Shown in pieces: positions 52,506 to 59,341 of a DNA stretch of 64,000 nt (position 1 is the stretch's first letter; every line of letters begins with the position of its first letter). The DNA is from Nocardia fluminea (GTDB lineage Bacteria > Actinomycetota > Actinomycetes > Mycobacteriales > Mycobacteriaceae): contig NZ_PJMW01000002.1 of NCBI RefSeq assembly GCF_002846365.1, positions 558,001-622,000 of the forward strand, in the 5' to 3' direction. The notes below the pieces were generated by a model. The model was not told the origin of the DNA, searched no databases, and saw only the letters and a list, made by a program, of their open reading frames with translations. The position numbers and the translations under genes were made by a program.

Positions 52506-52795
52506 CGAGAACCTCCAGCTGATCCCGCCGAACACCGGGAAACAGGGACCGGATTACCAGTATCCGGCATCGAATGAGGTAAACCTAACTCGCCTGTTTT
52601 ACGCGCAACGCACGGCACGCCGAATTAGTTCCGCGAAACAGAGGGGATTAGAGTTCACCAAAGATCGGTTCAGGTTCCCGGCGGCGGGCCAGCGCTCAAG
52701 AATACAGCGCAGCCACCTGGGCATTTGCCTCTCCACGCATGCCGGCGTCGGATCTGTGACCGGGTCCATCAACGACGTTGGAGGCACCGCACTCT

Positions 52796-53200
52796 ATGAC
52801 CACGATAGAAGCTCCGGCTCCGGCCCAGCCGAAGCGGAAGACGCTGTACCGCGGCGACCCTGGCATGTGGTCGTGGGCGCTGCACCGGATCACCGGTGTC
52901 ACGCTGTTCTTCTTCCTCTTCGTGCACGTGCTCGACACGGCACTGGTCCGGGTCAACCCGGACACCTACGACCAGTCGATCGCGATCTACAAGAACCCGA
53001 TCGTGGCGTTGATGGAGATGGGTCTCGTCGTCGCCGTCCTGTTCCACGCCCTCAACGGCGTGCGGGTCATCCTGGTCGACTTCTGGTCCCAGGGTCCGCG
53101 CTACCAGAAACAGATGCTGTGGATCGTGCTCGCCATCTGGGTTCTGGTCTCCGCCGCCGGCGTCGGCCGCCAGTTCTTCTACCTGCTGACGGAGCACTGA
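52796..53200 (+). CDS. sdhC: Succinate dehydrogenase cytochrome b556 subunit SdhC
   Basis: A 134-residue membrane subunit with three hydrophobic segments. The typical SdhC motif WALHRITGVTLFFFLFVHVLD is at about 25-45; the histidine and arginine there relate to heme and quinone binding. ATG 52796 has a GGAGG at 11 nt upstream, and matches the family start (MTTIEAPAP). It heads sdhCDAB; sdhD follows after 1 nt. It anchors the enzyme to the membrane and passes electrons to menaquinone. Confidence 0.92.
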   Translation: MTTIEAPAPAQPKRKTLYRGDPGMWSWALHRITGVTLFFFLFVHVLDTALVRVNPDTYDQSIAIYKNPIVALMEMGLVVAVLFHALNGVRVILVDFWSQGPRYQKQMLWIVLAIWVLVSAAGVGRQFFYLLTEH

Positions 53201-53201
53201 T

Positions 53202-53636
53202 ATGTCTGCACCTGTCCTCGGCAAGTCCTACGATCGCCCGGCCAGTCTCGACTCCCCGCGTTCGCCGCGCGGCAAGTCGAACGGCAACTTCGAGAAGTAC
53301 GCGTGGCTGTTCATGCGCATCTCGGGCCTGTTCCTGATCGTTCTCGTGCTCGGTCACATGTTCATCATGTTGATGATCGACGGTGGCGTGAACCGGCTGA
53401 ACTTCGCGTTCGTGGCCGGTCGCTGGTCCAGCCCGTTCTGGCAGTTCTGGGACCTGTCCATGCTGTGGCTGGCTCAGCTGCACGGCGGCAACGGTCTGCG
53501 CGTCATCATCGACGACTACTCGCGCAAGGACTCCACGCGGTTCTGGCTCAAGACCATTCTCGCGGTTTCCATGGTCCTGGTCGTCGCTGTCGGCACGTAC
53601 GTCGTCTTCACCTTCGACCCCACCATCACAGGTTAG
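53202..53636 (+). CDS. sdhD: Succinate dehydrogenase membrane anchor subunit SdhD
   Basis: A 144-residue protein with three hydrophobic segments. YAWLFMRISGLFLIVLVLGHMFIMLMIDG includes the heme-ligand histidine, and LHGGNGLRVIIDDYSRK the quinone-side loop. It begins 1 nt after sdhC and ends 16 nt before sdhA, as expected for sdhCDAB. Confidence 0.92.
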   Translation: MSAPVLGKSYDRPASLDSPRSPRGKSNGNFEKYAWLFMRISGLFLIVLVLGHMFIMLMIDGGVNRLNFAFVAGRWSSPFWQFWDLSMLWLAQLHGGNGLRVIIDDYSRKDSTRFWLKTILAVSMVLVVAVGTYVVFTFDPTITG

Positions 53637-53652
53637 GAACAGGCCACCTCGC

Positions 53653-55422
53653 ATGAGTGAATCCCGTCCGATTCAGGAGCATCGCTACGACGTGGTCATC
53701 GTCGGCGCCGGTGGCGCGGGCATGCGCGCGGCGATCGAGGCCGGCCCGCGCGCTCGTACCGCGGTCCTGACCAAGCTGTACCCGACCCGTAGCCACACCG
53801 GCGCTGCCCAGGGTGGCATGTGCGCCGCGCTGGCCAACGTCGAAGAAGACAACTGGGAATGGCACACCTTCGACACCGTCAAGGGTGGCGACTACCTCGT
53901 CGACCAGGACGCCGCGGAGATCATGGCCAAAGAGGCCATCGACGCGGTCATGGACCTGGAGAAGATGGGCCTGCCGTTCAACCGCACGCCCGAGGGCAAG
54001 ATCGACCAGCGTCGTTTCGGTGGCCACACCCGTGACCACGGCAAGGCGCCCGTGCGTCGCGCGTGTTATGCCGCCGACCGCACCGGTCACATGATCCTGC
54101 AGACGCTCTACCAGAACTGCGTCAAGCACGACGTCGAGTTCTACAACGAGTTCTACGTGCTCGACCTCGTGATGACCGAGTCCGATCGTGGCCCCGTCGC
54201 CACCGGCGTCGTCGCCTACGAGCTGTCGACCGGCGACATCCACATCTTCCACTCGAAGTCGATCGTGTTCGCCACCGGCGGCTCGGGCCGCATGTACAAG
54301 ACCACCTCGAACGCGCACACGCTGACCGGCGACGGCATGGCGATCGTGTTCCGCAAGGGCCTGCCGCTCGAGGACATGGAGTTCCACCAGTTCCACCCGA
54401 CAGGCCTCGCCGGCCTGGGCATCCTTATCTCCGAGGCGGTGCGTGGTGAGGGTGGCATCCTGCGCAACGCCTCCGGTGAGCGCTTCATGGAGCGCTACGC
54501 CCCCACCATCAAGGACCTCGCGCCGCGTGACATCGTCGCCCGCTCGATGGTGCTCGAGGTGGCCGAGGGCCGTGGCGCGGGCCCGAACAAGGACTACGTC
54601 TACATCGACGTGACCCACCTCGGCGCCGACGTGCTCGAGGAGAAGCTGCCCGACATCACCGAGTTCGCGCGCACCTACCTGGGCGTGGACCCGGTCTCGG
54701 AGCTCGTGCCCGTCATGCCGACCTGCCACTACGTGATGGGCGGTATCCCCACCCGCATCCGTGGCGAGGTGCTGCGCAACAACACCGACGTGGTCCCCGG
54801 CCTCTACGCCGCCGGCGAGTGTGCGTGTGTGTCGGTGCACGGCGCGAACCGCCTCGGCACCAACTCGCTGCTCGACATCAACGTGTTCGGCCGTCGCGCC
54901 GGCATCGCGGCCGCCGAGTACGCCAACCGCACCGAGTTCACCGAGATGCCGGAGAACCCGTCGCAGATGGTGATGGACTGGCTCGAGCTAATCCTGTCCG
55001 ACCACGGCAACGAGCGCGTGGCCGACATCCGCACCGAGCTGCAGGCCACGATGGATGCGAACGCGGGCGTGTTCCGCACCGAGGAAACTCTCAAGAAGGT
55101 CCTCACCGATATCCACACGCTCAAGGAGCGCTACACCCGGATCACGGTGCAGGACAAGGGCAAGCGCTACAACAGCGACCTGCTCGAGGCCGTCGAGCTG
55201 GGCTTCCTGCTCGAGCTGGCCGAGGTCACCGTGGTCGGCGCGCTCAACCGCAAGGAATCGCGTGGCGGCCACGCCCGCGAGGACTACCCGGATCGCGACG
55301 ACGTGAACTTCATGCGGCACACCATGGCGTACAAGGAGGGGCCGGAGCTCATCTCCGAGATCCGCCTCGACTTCAAGCCGGTGGTGCAGACCCGCTACGA
55401 GCCGATGGAGCGTAAGTACTGA
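53653..55422 (+). CDS. sdhA: Succinate dehydrogenase flavoprotein subunit SdhA
   Basis: A 589-residue flavoprotein that oxidises succinate to fumarate. It has VVIVGAGGAGMRAAIEA for FAD, the covalent-FAD histidine in LTKLYPTRSHTGAAQGG, the substrate loop HQFHPTGLAGLGILISEAVRGEGG, the RRFGGHTRDHGKAPVRR segment and HGANRLGTNSLLD. The stop TGA shares one base with the sdhB start (TGATG). Confidence 0.97.
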   Translation: MSESRPIQEHRYDVVIVGAGGAGMRAAIEAGPRARTAVLTKLYPTRSHTGAAQGGMCAALANVEEDNWEWHTFDTVKGGDYLVDQDAAEIMAKEAIDAVMDLEKMGLPFNRTPEGKIDQRRFGGHTRDHGKAPVRRACYAADRTGHMILQTLYQNCVKHDVEFYNEFYVLDLVMTESDRGPVATGVVAYELSTGDIHIFHSKSIVFATGGSGRMYKTTSNAHTLTGDGMAIVFRKGLPLEDMEFHQFHPTGLAGLGILISEAVRGEGGILRNASGERFMERYAPTIKDLAPRDIVARSMVLEVAEGRGAGPNKDYVYIDVTHLGADVLEEKLPDITEFARTYLGVDPVSELVPVMPTCHYVMGGIPTRIRGEVLRNNTDVVPGLYAAGECACVSVHGANRLGTNSLLDINVFGRRAGIAAAEYANRTEFTEMPENPSQMVMDWLELILSDHGNERVADIRTELQATMDANAGVFRTEETLKKVLTDIHTLKERYTRITVQDKGKRYNSDLLEAVELGFLLELAEVTVVGALNRKESRGGHAREDYPDRDDVNFMRHTMAYKEGPELISEIRLDFKPVVQTRYEPMERKY

Positions 55423-56192
55423 TGACTGCTGCAGTCGATACCGCGAAGCAGAAGCCGGCGCCCGTGCCCGAGGGCTCGGTCATGGTGACCGTCAAGGTGG
55501 CCCGCTTCAACCCGGAGAACGGCGAGGGCGCCTACTGGGATTCGTTCCAGGTGCCGGTCCTGCCGACCGACCGCTTCCTCAATGTGCTCATCTACATCAA
55601 GTCCTACCTGGACGGCACCCTCACCTTCCGGCGCTCCTGCGCCCACGGTGTGTGTGGCTCCGACGCCATGCGGATCAACAATGTGAACCGCCTGGCGTGC
55701 AAGGTGCTGATGAAGGACCTGCTGCCCAAGGGCGACAAGACCCTCACCATGACCGTCGAACCGATCCGCGGCCTGCCCGTGGAGAAGGATCTCGTGGTCG
55801 ACATGGAGCCGTTCTTCGACGCGTTCCGCGCGGTGAAGCCCTACCTGATGACCTCGGGTAACGAGCCCACCCGCGAACAGATCCAGAGCCAGGCCGACCG
55901 GGCGCGCTTCGATGACACCACCAAGTGCATCCTGTGTGCCTGCTGCACCACGTCGTGCCCCGTGTACTGGACCGACGGCAGCTACTTCGGCCCCGCCGCG
56001 ATCGTCAACGCCCACCGCTTCATCTTCGACAGCCGTGACGAAGGCGCCCGCGAGCGCCTCGACATCCTCAACGACGTCGAAGGTGTCTGGCGCTGCCGCA
56101 CCACCTTCAACTGCACCGACGCGTGCCCTCGTGGCATCGAGGTCACCAAGGCGATCCAGGAAGTCAAGCGGGCCCTGCTCTTCACCCGCTGA
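55422..56192 (+). CDS. sdhB: Succinate dehydrogenase iron-sulfur subunit SdhB
   Basis: A 256-residue electron-transfer subunit with three clusters. The [2Fe-2S] cluster is bound by RRSCAHGVCGSDAM and a distal cysteine (RLAC). The [4Fe-4S] cluster is bound by CILCACCTTSCPV. The [3Fe-4S] cluster is bound by CRTTFNCTDACPRGI, which also supplies the last ligand of the previous cluster. The length is typical. A strong terminator (56205-56239) ends the operon. Almost the same terminator sequence recurs 1.35 kb downstream after the Abi gene. Confidence 0.97.
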   Translation: MTAAVDTAKQKPAPVPEGSVMVTVKVARFNPENGEGAYWDSFQVPVLPTDRFLNVLIYIKSYLDGTLTFRRSCAHGVCGSDAMRINNVNRLACKVLMKDLLPKGDKTLTMTVEPIRGLPVEKDLVVDMEPFFDAFRAVKPYLMTSGNEPTREQIQSQADRARFDDTTKCILCACCTTSCPVYWTDGSYFGPAAIVNAHRFIFDSRDEGARERLDILNDVEGVWRCRTTFNCTDACPRGIEVTKAIQEVKRALLFTR

Positions 56193-56204
56193 TCTTCTTC
56201 CGAC

Positions 56205-56239
56205 AAGGGCCGTCCACACCGCGGGTGTGGGCGGCCTTT
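56205..56239 (+). terminator. sdh operon terminator (first copy of a duplicated element)
   Basis: A 16-position stem with two G:U pairs and a GCG loop, followed by TTTG. GGCCGTCCACACC (56208-56220) and GGTGTGGGCGGCC (56224-56236) form the arms. A near-identical copy at 57553-57586 follows the Abi gene. Confidence 0.88.
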
Positions 56240-56354
56240 GTCGTCGCTACCGCGCTGTGCCGAGTGGCCCGCGTGGCGATGACCCGCCAGCAGAGTTCGA
56301 AGGCGTGGCGAATTGTGCGGTTAGTGCTGAGAAGTTACTATCTACTCAATAGTT

Positions 56355-56384
56355 CGGCCCGCCCTGTTCGTCAGGAGCGGGCCG
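56355..56384. promoter_or_regulatory. Hairpin over the -35 region of the Abi gene
   Basis: CGGCCCGC-CCTG-TTCGT-CAGG-A-GCGGGCCG, a 12-bp stem with one bulged base, ends 6 nt before the -10 TATGGT of the Abi gene. It could be an operator or a terminator of read-through from sdh. Confidence 0.4.
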
Positions 56385-56390
56385 GATTTG

Positions 56391-56396
56391 TATGGT
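56391..56396 (+). promoter_or_regulatory. -10 element, leaderless Abi gene
   Basis: TATGGT lies 6 nt upstream of the ATG at 56403; a TTCGTC 18 nt further upstream may be the -35. Confidence 0.45.
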
Positions 56397-56402
56397 CTGT
56401 GG

Positions 56403-57413
56403 ATGCCGACGGTCCGAGCGCCCAAGCCGTTCCTGTCCATCGAGGATCAGATCGCGTTGCTGTCGGCGCGAGGGATGACGATCGAATCTCCCGTCCTTGC
56501 CGATCAATGGCTCCGAGCAGTCGGTTACTACCGGCTCAGCGGTTACGCCTATCCGTTCCGCTCCCCGGATCCCGCAGACCCTGCGAAACTCACCGACAAC
56601 TTCGTGCCCGGAACAACGTTCGCCGAGGTCATCGGACTGTATGAGTTCGATCGACACCTGAAGAACCTGATGCTGAGCGGGTTGGAGCGCATCGAGGTCG
56701 CCATGCGCAGCCAGATCGGCTACACCCTGGGCGGCCACGGCCCTCTCGCCTACGAGCAATCGCATATCTTCCGACCGCAATTCTGCGGATCGATCGGCCA
56801 CACCACATGGCTCTCGGTAGCCCGCGGACGAGTCAATCGCGCCGAGGGCCACGATGCCGCCGTCGATCATCACATTGCCAATTACGGCGGTGACATGCCC
56901 ATCTGGGTTCTCACCGATGTCCTCGACTTCGGCGATCTCAGCAAACTCTTCGCCGGAATGACCAGCATCGACCAGCAACAGATCATGCAGTGGTTCTCCA
57001 TCACCCCGCCACTGCTGGCACCCAACCTCACCGTCAACCAGCGCCGAAAAGAGCGCAAGCGGTGGAAGCAGAACCCGCCGCTGGCGAACTGGCTCCTGCA
57101 CCTGACTATCGTCCGCAACACCTGCGCCCATCACAGTCGACTGTGGAACCGTCGTCTGACGCCCGTCGGCACTCCCGCTCTTGCAGGACTTCCGGGGTTC
57201 GACGGCCTGCCACCCGATCAGTTCGAGAACGTTTACGGCACGATCTGCTTGGTCGCGTTTCTGCTGGCAACGACTTCGCCCGGCAACACCTGGACAGGCA
57301 AGATCGCGCGACTGGTCGACAGCAGTTTCACGGCGTTCGACATCAGAACTGTTCAGGAGATGGGGTTTCCCAGCAACTGGAAAGAACTTCCCCTGTGGAC
57401 TGACGCATCCTGA
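56403..57413 (+). CDS. Abi_2 (AbiD/AbiF-type) abortive-infection family protein with a HEPN motif
   Basis: A 336-residue protein. The N-terminal PFLSIEDQIALLSARGM and YYRLSGYAYPFR segments and the middle FDRHLKNLMLSGLERIEVAMRSQIGYTLG segment are characteristic of Abi_2 proteins. The HEPN ribonuclease motif is Arg238-N-T-C-A-His243 in IVRNTCAHHSRLWN. Members cause phage exclusion or act as RNases; some form toxin-antitoxin pairs. No partner gene is next to it. The ATG at 56403 follows a leaderless -10; a TTG at 56388 is an alternative. The gene is flanked by two copies of the sdh terminator, which points to recent insertion into this site. Confidence 0.9.
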   Translation: MPTVRAPKPFLSIEDQIALLSARGMTIESPVLADQWLRAVGYYRLSGYAYPFRSPDPADPAKLTDNFVPGTTFAEVIGLYEFDRHLKNLMLSGLERIEVAMRSQIGYTLGGHGPLAYEQSHIFRPQFCGSIGHTTWLSVARGRVNRAEGHDAAVDHHIANYGGDMPIWVLTDVLDFGDLSKLFAGMTSIDQQQIMQWFSITPPLLAPNLTVNQRRKERKRWKQNPPLANWLLHLTIVRNTCAHHSRLWNRRLTPVGTPALAGLPGFDGLPPDQFENVYGTICLVAFLLATTSPGNTWTGKIARLVDSSFTAFDIRTVQEMGFPSNWKELPLWTDAS

Positions 57414-57552
57414 CCACGGCGTCCCGCGTCGGCGGCTTTCGTCACACAAGCCAGCCAGGGTGGGGTCTGCAGCGTCCACGGAGCCAAGCGTGCCCGGTCG
57501 GCCCTGCCTTGGATCTTTTTGCCAGGCGGGTTGTGATCGTTGCGCTCCGCAC

Positions 57553-57586
57553 AGGCCGTCCACACCGAAAGGTGTGGGCGGCCTTT
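57553..57586 (+). terminator. Second copy of the sdh-type terminator, after the Abi gene
   Basis: The arms GGCCGTCCACACC (57554-57566) and GGTGTGGGCGGCC (57571-57583) are identical to the first copy, with a GAAA loop in place of GCG. Identity extends through the following TTTGTCGT. Confidence 0.85.
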
Positions 57587-57621
57587 GTCGTTCGTGGGCA
57601 CTTGCGGGAATGAGCGGGCCG

Positions 57622-57640
57622 TGGATAGTGTTACTATCCA
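57622..57640. promoter_or_regulatory. Operator 1 upstream of doxX
   Basis: TGGATAGT-GTT-ACTATCCA, a perfect 19-bp dyad, 37 nt before the doxX start. It is followed by a second similar site 22 bp (two helical turns) downstream, centre to centre. Confidence 0.6.
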
Positions 57641-57643
57641 TAG

Positions 57644-57662
57644 TAGATAGTGTCAGTATCCA
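57644..57662. promoter_or_regulatory. Operator 2 upstream of doxX
   Basis: TAGATAGT-GTC-AGTATCCA has the same layout as operator 1 with two mismatched pairs. It lies just before the GGGAGA ribosome-binding site of doxX. Confidence 0.55.
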
Positions 57663-57676
57663 TTCTGGGAGAACTT

Positions 57677-58186
57677 ATGATCACGCTCGTCGCCCTGGTC
57701 GGCTCGCTCGTTGTCTTTCGCACGCTCGGGGCGCTCGGCGTGGCCCGATTCGGCTCGTGGTCCGTCAGTGCCGCCCACGCGCTGGCCGTCATGCTGGTGA
57801 TGACGGGGACCGCGCACTTCATGCCCGCGAGCGTCACCGTGATGCCCAATTACGCCGACATGGTCGCCATGATCCCGCCGTTTGTCCCCTTCCCCGGTTT
57901 CATGGTCCTGGCCAGCGGCGTCCTGGAACTTCTCGCCGCGATCGGCCTGATCCTCACCCGGACCCGCCGGCTCGCAGGCTGGGCCCTGGTTCCCCTGTTC
58001 CTCTTGCTGCTGCCCGCCAACATCTACGCCGCCCTCAACGACATCCCCTTCGCGGGCGAGCCCGCATCGCCCCTGTGGCAGCGAATCCCCGAGCAAGCGC
58101 TGTACATCGGATTCGCCGTGTGGGCCACTCGTTCAGCGCCTCGCGTCGCGCCCACGGCGCGGCGACGGGAGGTGTCGACGGTCTGA
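57677..58186 (+). CDS. DoxX-family membrane protein
   Basis: A 169-residue protein with four predicted membrane helices: about 2-20, 32-55 (with the HFMP segment), 75-95 and 105-125. The GTAHFMPASVTVMPNYADMVAMIPPFVPFPG segment is typical of small DoxX/DUF4267-like proteins. The family is linked to redox or thiol-stress response. ATG 57677 has GGGAGA 5 nt upstream; an upstream GTG at 57650 lies inside operator 2 and is unlikely. Two strong operators precede the gene but no regulator gene is adjacent, so its repressor lies elsewhere. Confidence 0.85.
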   Translation: MITLVALVGSLVVFRTLGALGVARFGSWSVSAAHALAVMLVMTGTAHFMPASVTVMPNYADMVAMIPPFVPFPGFMVLASGVLELLAAIGLILTRTRRLAGWALVPLFLLLLPANIYAALNDIPFAGEPASPLWQRIPEQALYIGFAVWATRSAPRVAPTARRREVSTV

Positions 58187-58194
58187 ACACCGTC

Positions 58195-58224
58195 GGCCGC
58201 CGCCGTCGAAAGATGTCGGCGGCC
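58195..58224. terminator. Probable terminator between doxX and the kinase-like gene
   Basis: GGCCGCCG pairs with CGGCGGCC, an 8-bp stem with a 14-nt loop, between convergent genes. Confidence 0.5.
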
Positions 58225-58246
58225 TCCACCATTCCTACGACCGGAA

Positions 58247-59137
58247 CTAGCGATAGTGGGCTGCTGCGTCCAAGACGGCGGTGCGGTAGGAGCGGCCGAA
58301 GAGGACGGCGTGGGCCAGTAAGAGGTGGAGTTGATGGAGGGGGATGCGGGTTCGCCAGTCGGGGGCGAGGGGGTGCATTTCGTTGTAGGCGGCGATGATT
58401 CGGGGCAGGTTGGGGGCGCCGCCGAAGAGGGAGAGGGTGGCCAGGTCGGTTTCGCGGTGGCCACCATGAGCGGCGGGGTCGATCAGCCAGGGGGTGTCGG
58501 ACAGGCCCCAGATGACGTTGCCGGGCCAGAGGTCGCCGTGGATTCGGGCGGGAGGTTCGGTGGGGGCTTCGATGCGGATCGATTCGACGAGGGCCGCATC
58601 GGCGGAGTCGAGGGCGCCGGCGTCGACGGCGAGTTTCAGATACGGCAGGATTCGGCGTTCGCGGTACCAGGTGGGCCAATCGTCGCCAGGGGCGTTGTCG
58701 AGCGGCAGGCTCGCGAGGAAACCCACTGTGGCAGCACCGAATTCGGGTTCTCCCGCATTGTGGGTGACCGCCAGTCCCGTGCCGAACCGCTCGGCGGCCG
58801 CGGGGGTCGGCTCGGCATGGTCGATCCACTCCATCAGCAGTAGTTCGTCGGTCTGCGCGTACAACTGCGGCACCGCCACGCCACCAGCTTCTCGCAGCCG
58901 GCGAAGCCCCCGCGCCTCCGCCGCGAAAAGGCCCGGCGGAGCAGGTGCGGGCTCGGCGATCGGCGCGGCGGACACCCCGCCGGGCCAGGTCTTCAGGAAC
59001 AGCTGGGTCCCGTCGTCGAGTCCGATCCGTTCAGCGACGCCGATCGACCCACCCGCGACGGGTGTCGTCCGTAGGCGCTGGTGGGCGAGAAACGTCGGCA
59101 GCAGATGCGGGTTCGCACGCAGATACGGCAGGTCCAC
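58247..59137 (-). CDS. Fructosamine-3-kinase-like protein
   Basis: A roughly 296-residue protein kinase-fold member. LFLKTWPGG carries the ATP-binding lysine, LLLMEWIDHA the hinge region, RIHGDLWPGNVIW the catalytic HGDLWxGN loop, and WLIDPAAHGGHRETDLATL the metal-binding loop. These are the hallmarks of fructosamine/ketosamine kinases, which phosphorylate glycated amines to help remove them. The GTG at 59137 begins with DLPYLRANPHLLP; a longer frame to 59197 is possible. Divergent from the P450 gene with 204 bp between. Confidence 0.9.
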   Translation of the reverse strand: MDLPYLRANPHLLPTFLAHQRLRTTPVAGGSIGVAERIGLDDGTQLFLKTWPGGVSAAPIAEPAPAPPGLFAAEARGLRRLREAGGVAVPQLYAQTDELLLMEWIDHAEPTPAAAERFGTGLAVTHNAGEPEFGAATVGFLASLPLDNAPGDDWPTWYRERRILPYLKLAVDAGALDSADAALVESIRIEAPTEPPARIHGDLWPGNVIWGLSDTPWLIDPAAHGGHRETDLATLSLFGGAPNLPRIIAAYNEMHPLAPDWRTRIPLHQLHLLLAHAVLFGRSYRTAVLDAAAHYR

Positions 59138-59229
59138 GCCGCCATCTTGCCCAGAACGGCCCGGTAGCGGTCGACGAATCGAAAGAACCAGGGTCACGCC
59201 TTAGGTCCCGAAGCAACGCAGCCAATTTG

Positions 59230-59256
59230 TGAACAGGTATTACTAAACACTGTTCA
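59230..59256. promoter_or_regulatory. Dyad upstream of the P450 gene
   Basis: TGAACAG-N13-CTGTTCA, perfect 7-bp arms, about 86-112 nt before the P450 start. A candidate site for the downstream TetR regulator. Confidence 0.4.
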
Positions 59257-59284
59257 TAAACGGTTCCGACGTGGTTTCATCGTC

Positions 59285-59298
59285 AGGAACGTGTTCCA
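59285..59298. promoter_or_regulatory. KstR-like operator upstream of the P450 gene
   Basis: AGGAACGTGTTCCA has symmetric GGAAC-GT-GTTCC arms and matches the KstR consensus TNNAACNNGTTNNA at all but the first base. It lies 44 nt before the GTG. KstR represses cholesterol-catabolism genes in Mycobacterium and Rhodococcus. Confidence 0.55.
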
Positions 59299-59341
59299 CA
59301 TCACGGTGCGAAGTCCACGCACCGGATCGAAGGAGACTGCC

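Larger units (their letters stand above)
56208..57591. repeat. Direct repeats of about 37 bp bracketing the Abi gene
   Basis: Copies at 56208-56244 and 57554-57591 are identical over 13 nt and then 21 nt, differing only in the hairpin loop (GCG versus GAAA). They lie 1346 bp apart in the same orientation. They bracket the Abi gene and its promoter. A duplicated target or attachment site is one explanation; independent use of a common terminator is another. Confidence 0.6.

Noticed and set aside
52570..52600. TTAGGTTTACCT (minus strand) between cdd and sdhC as an IdeR/DtxR iron box
   Set aside because: Only one half-site resembles the box. The symmetric part is AGGT-NN-ACCT, with the wrong spacing for IdeR.
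59287..59296. GAACGTGTTC upstream of the P450 gene as a LexA box
   Set aside because: The centre is 2 bp rather than 4 bp; the KstR consensus fits better.
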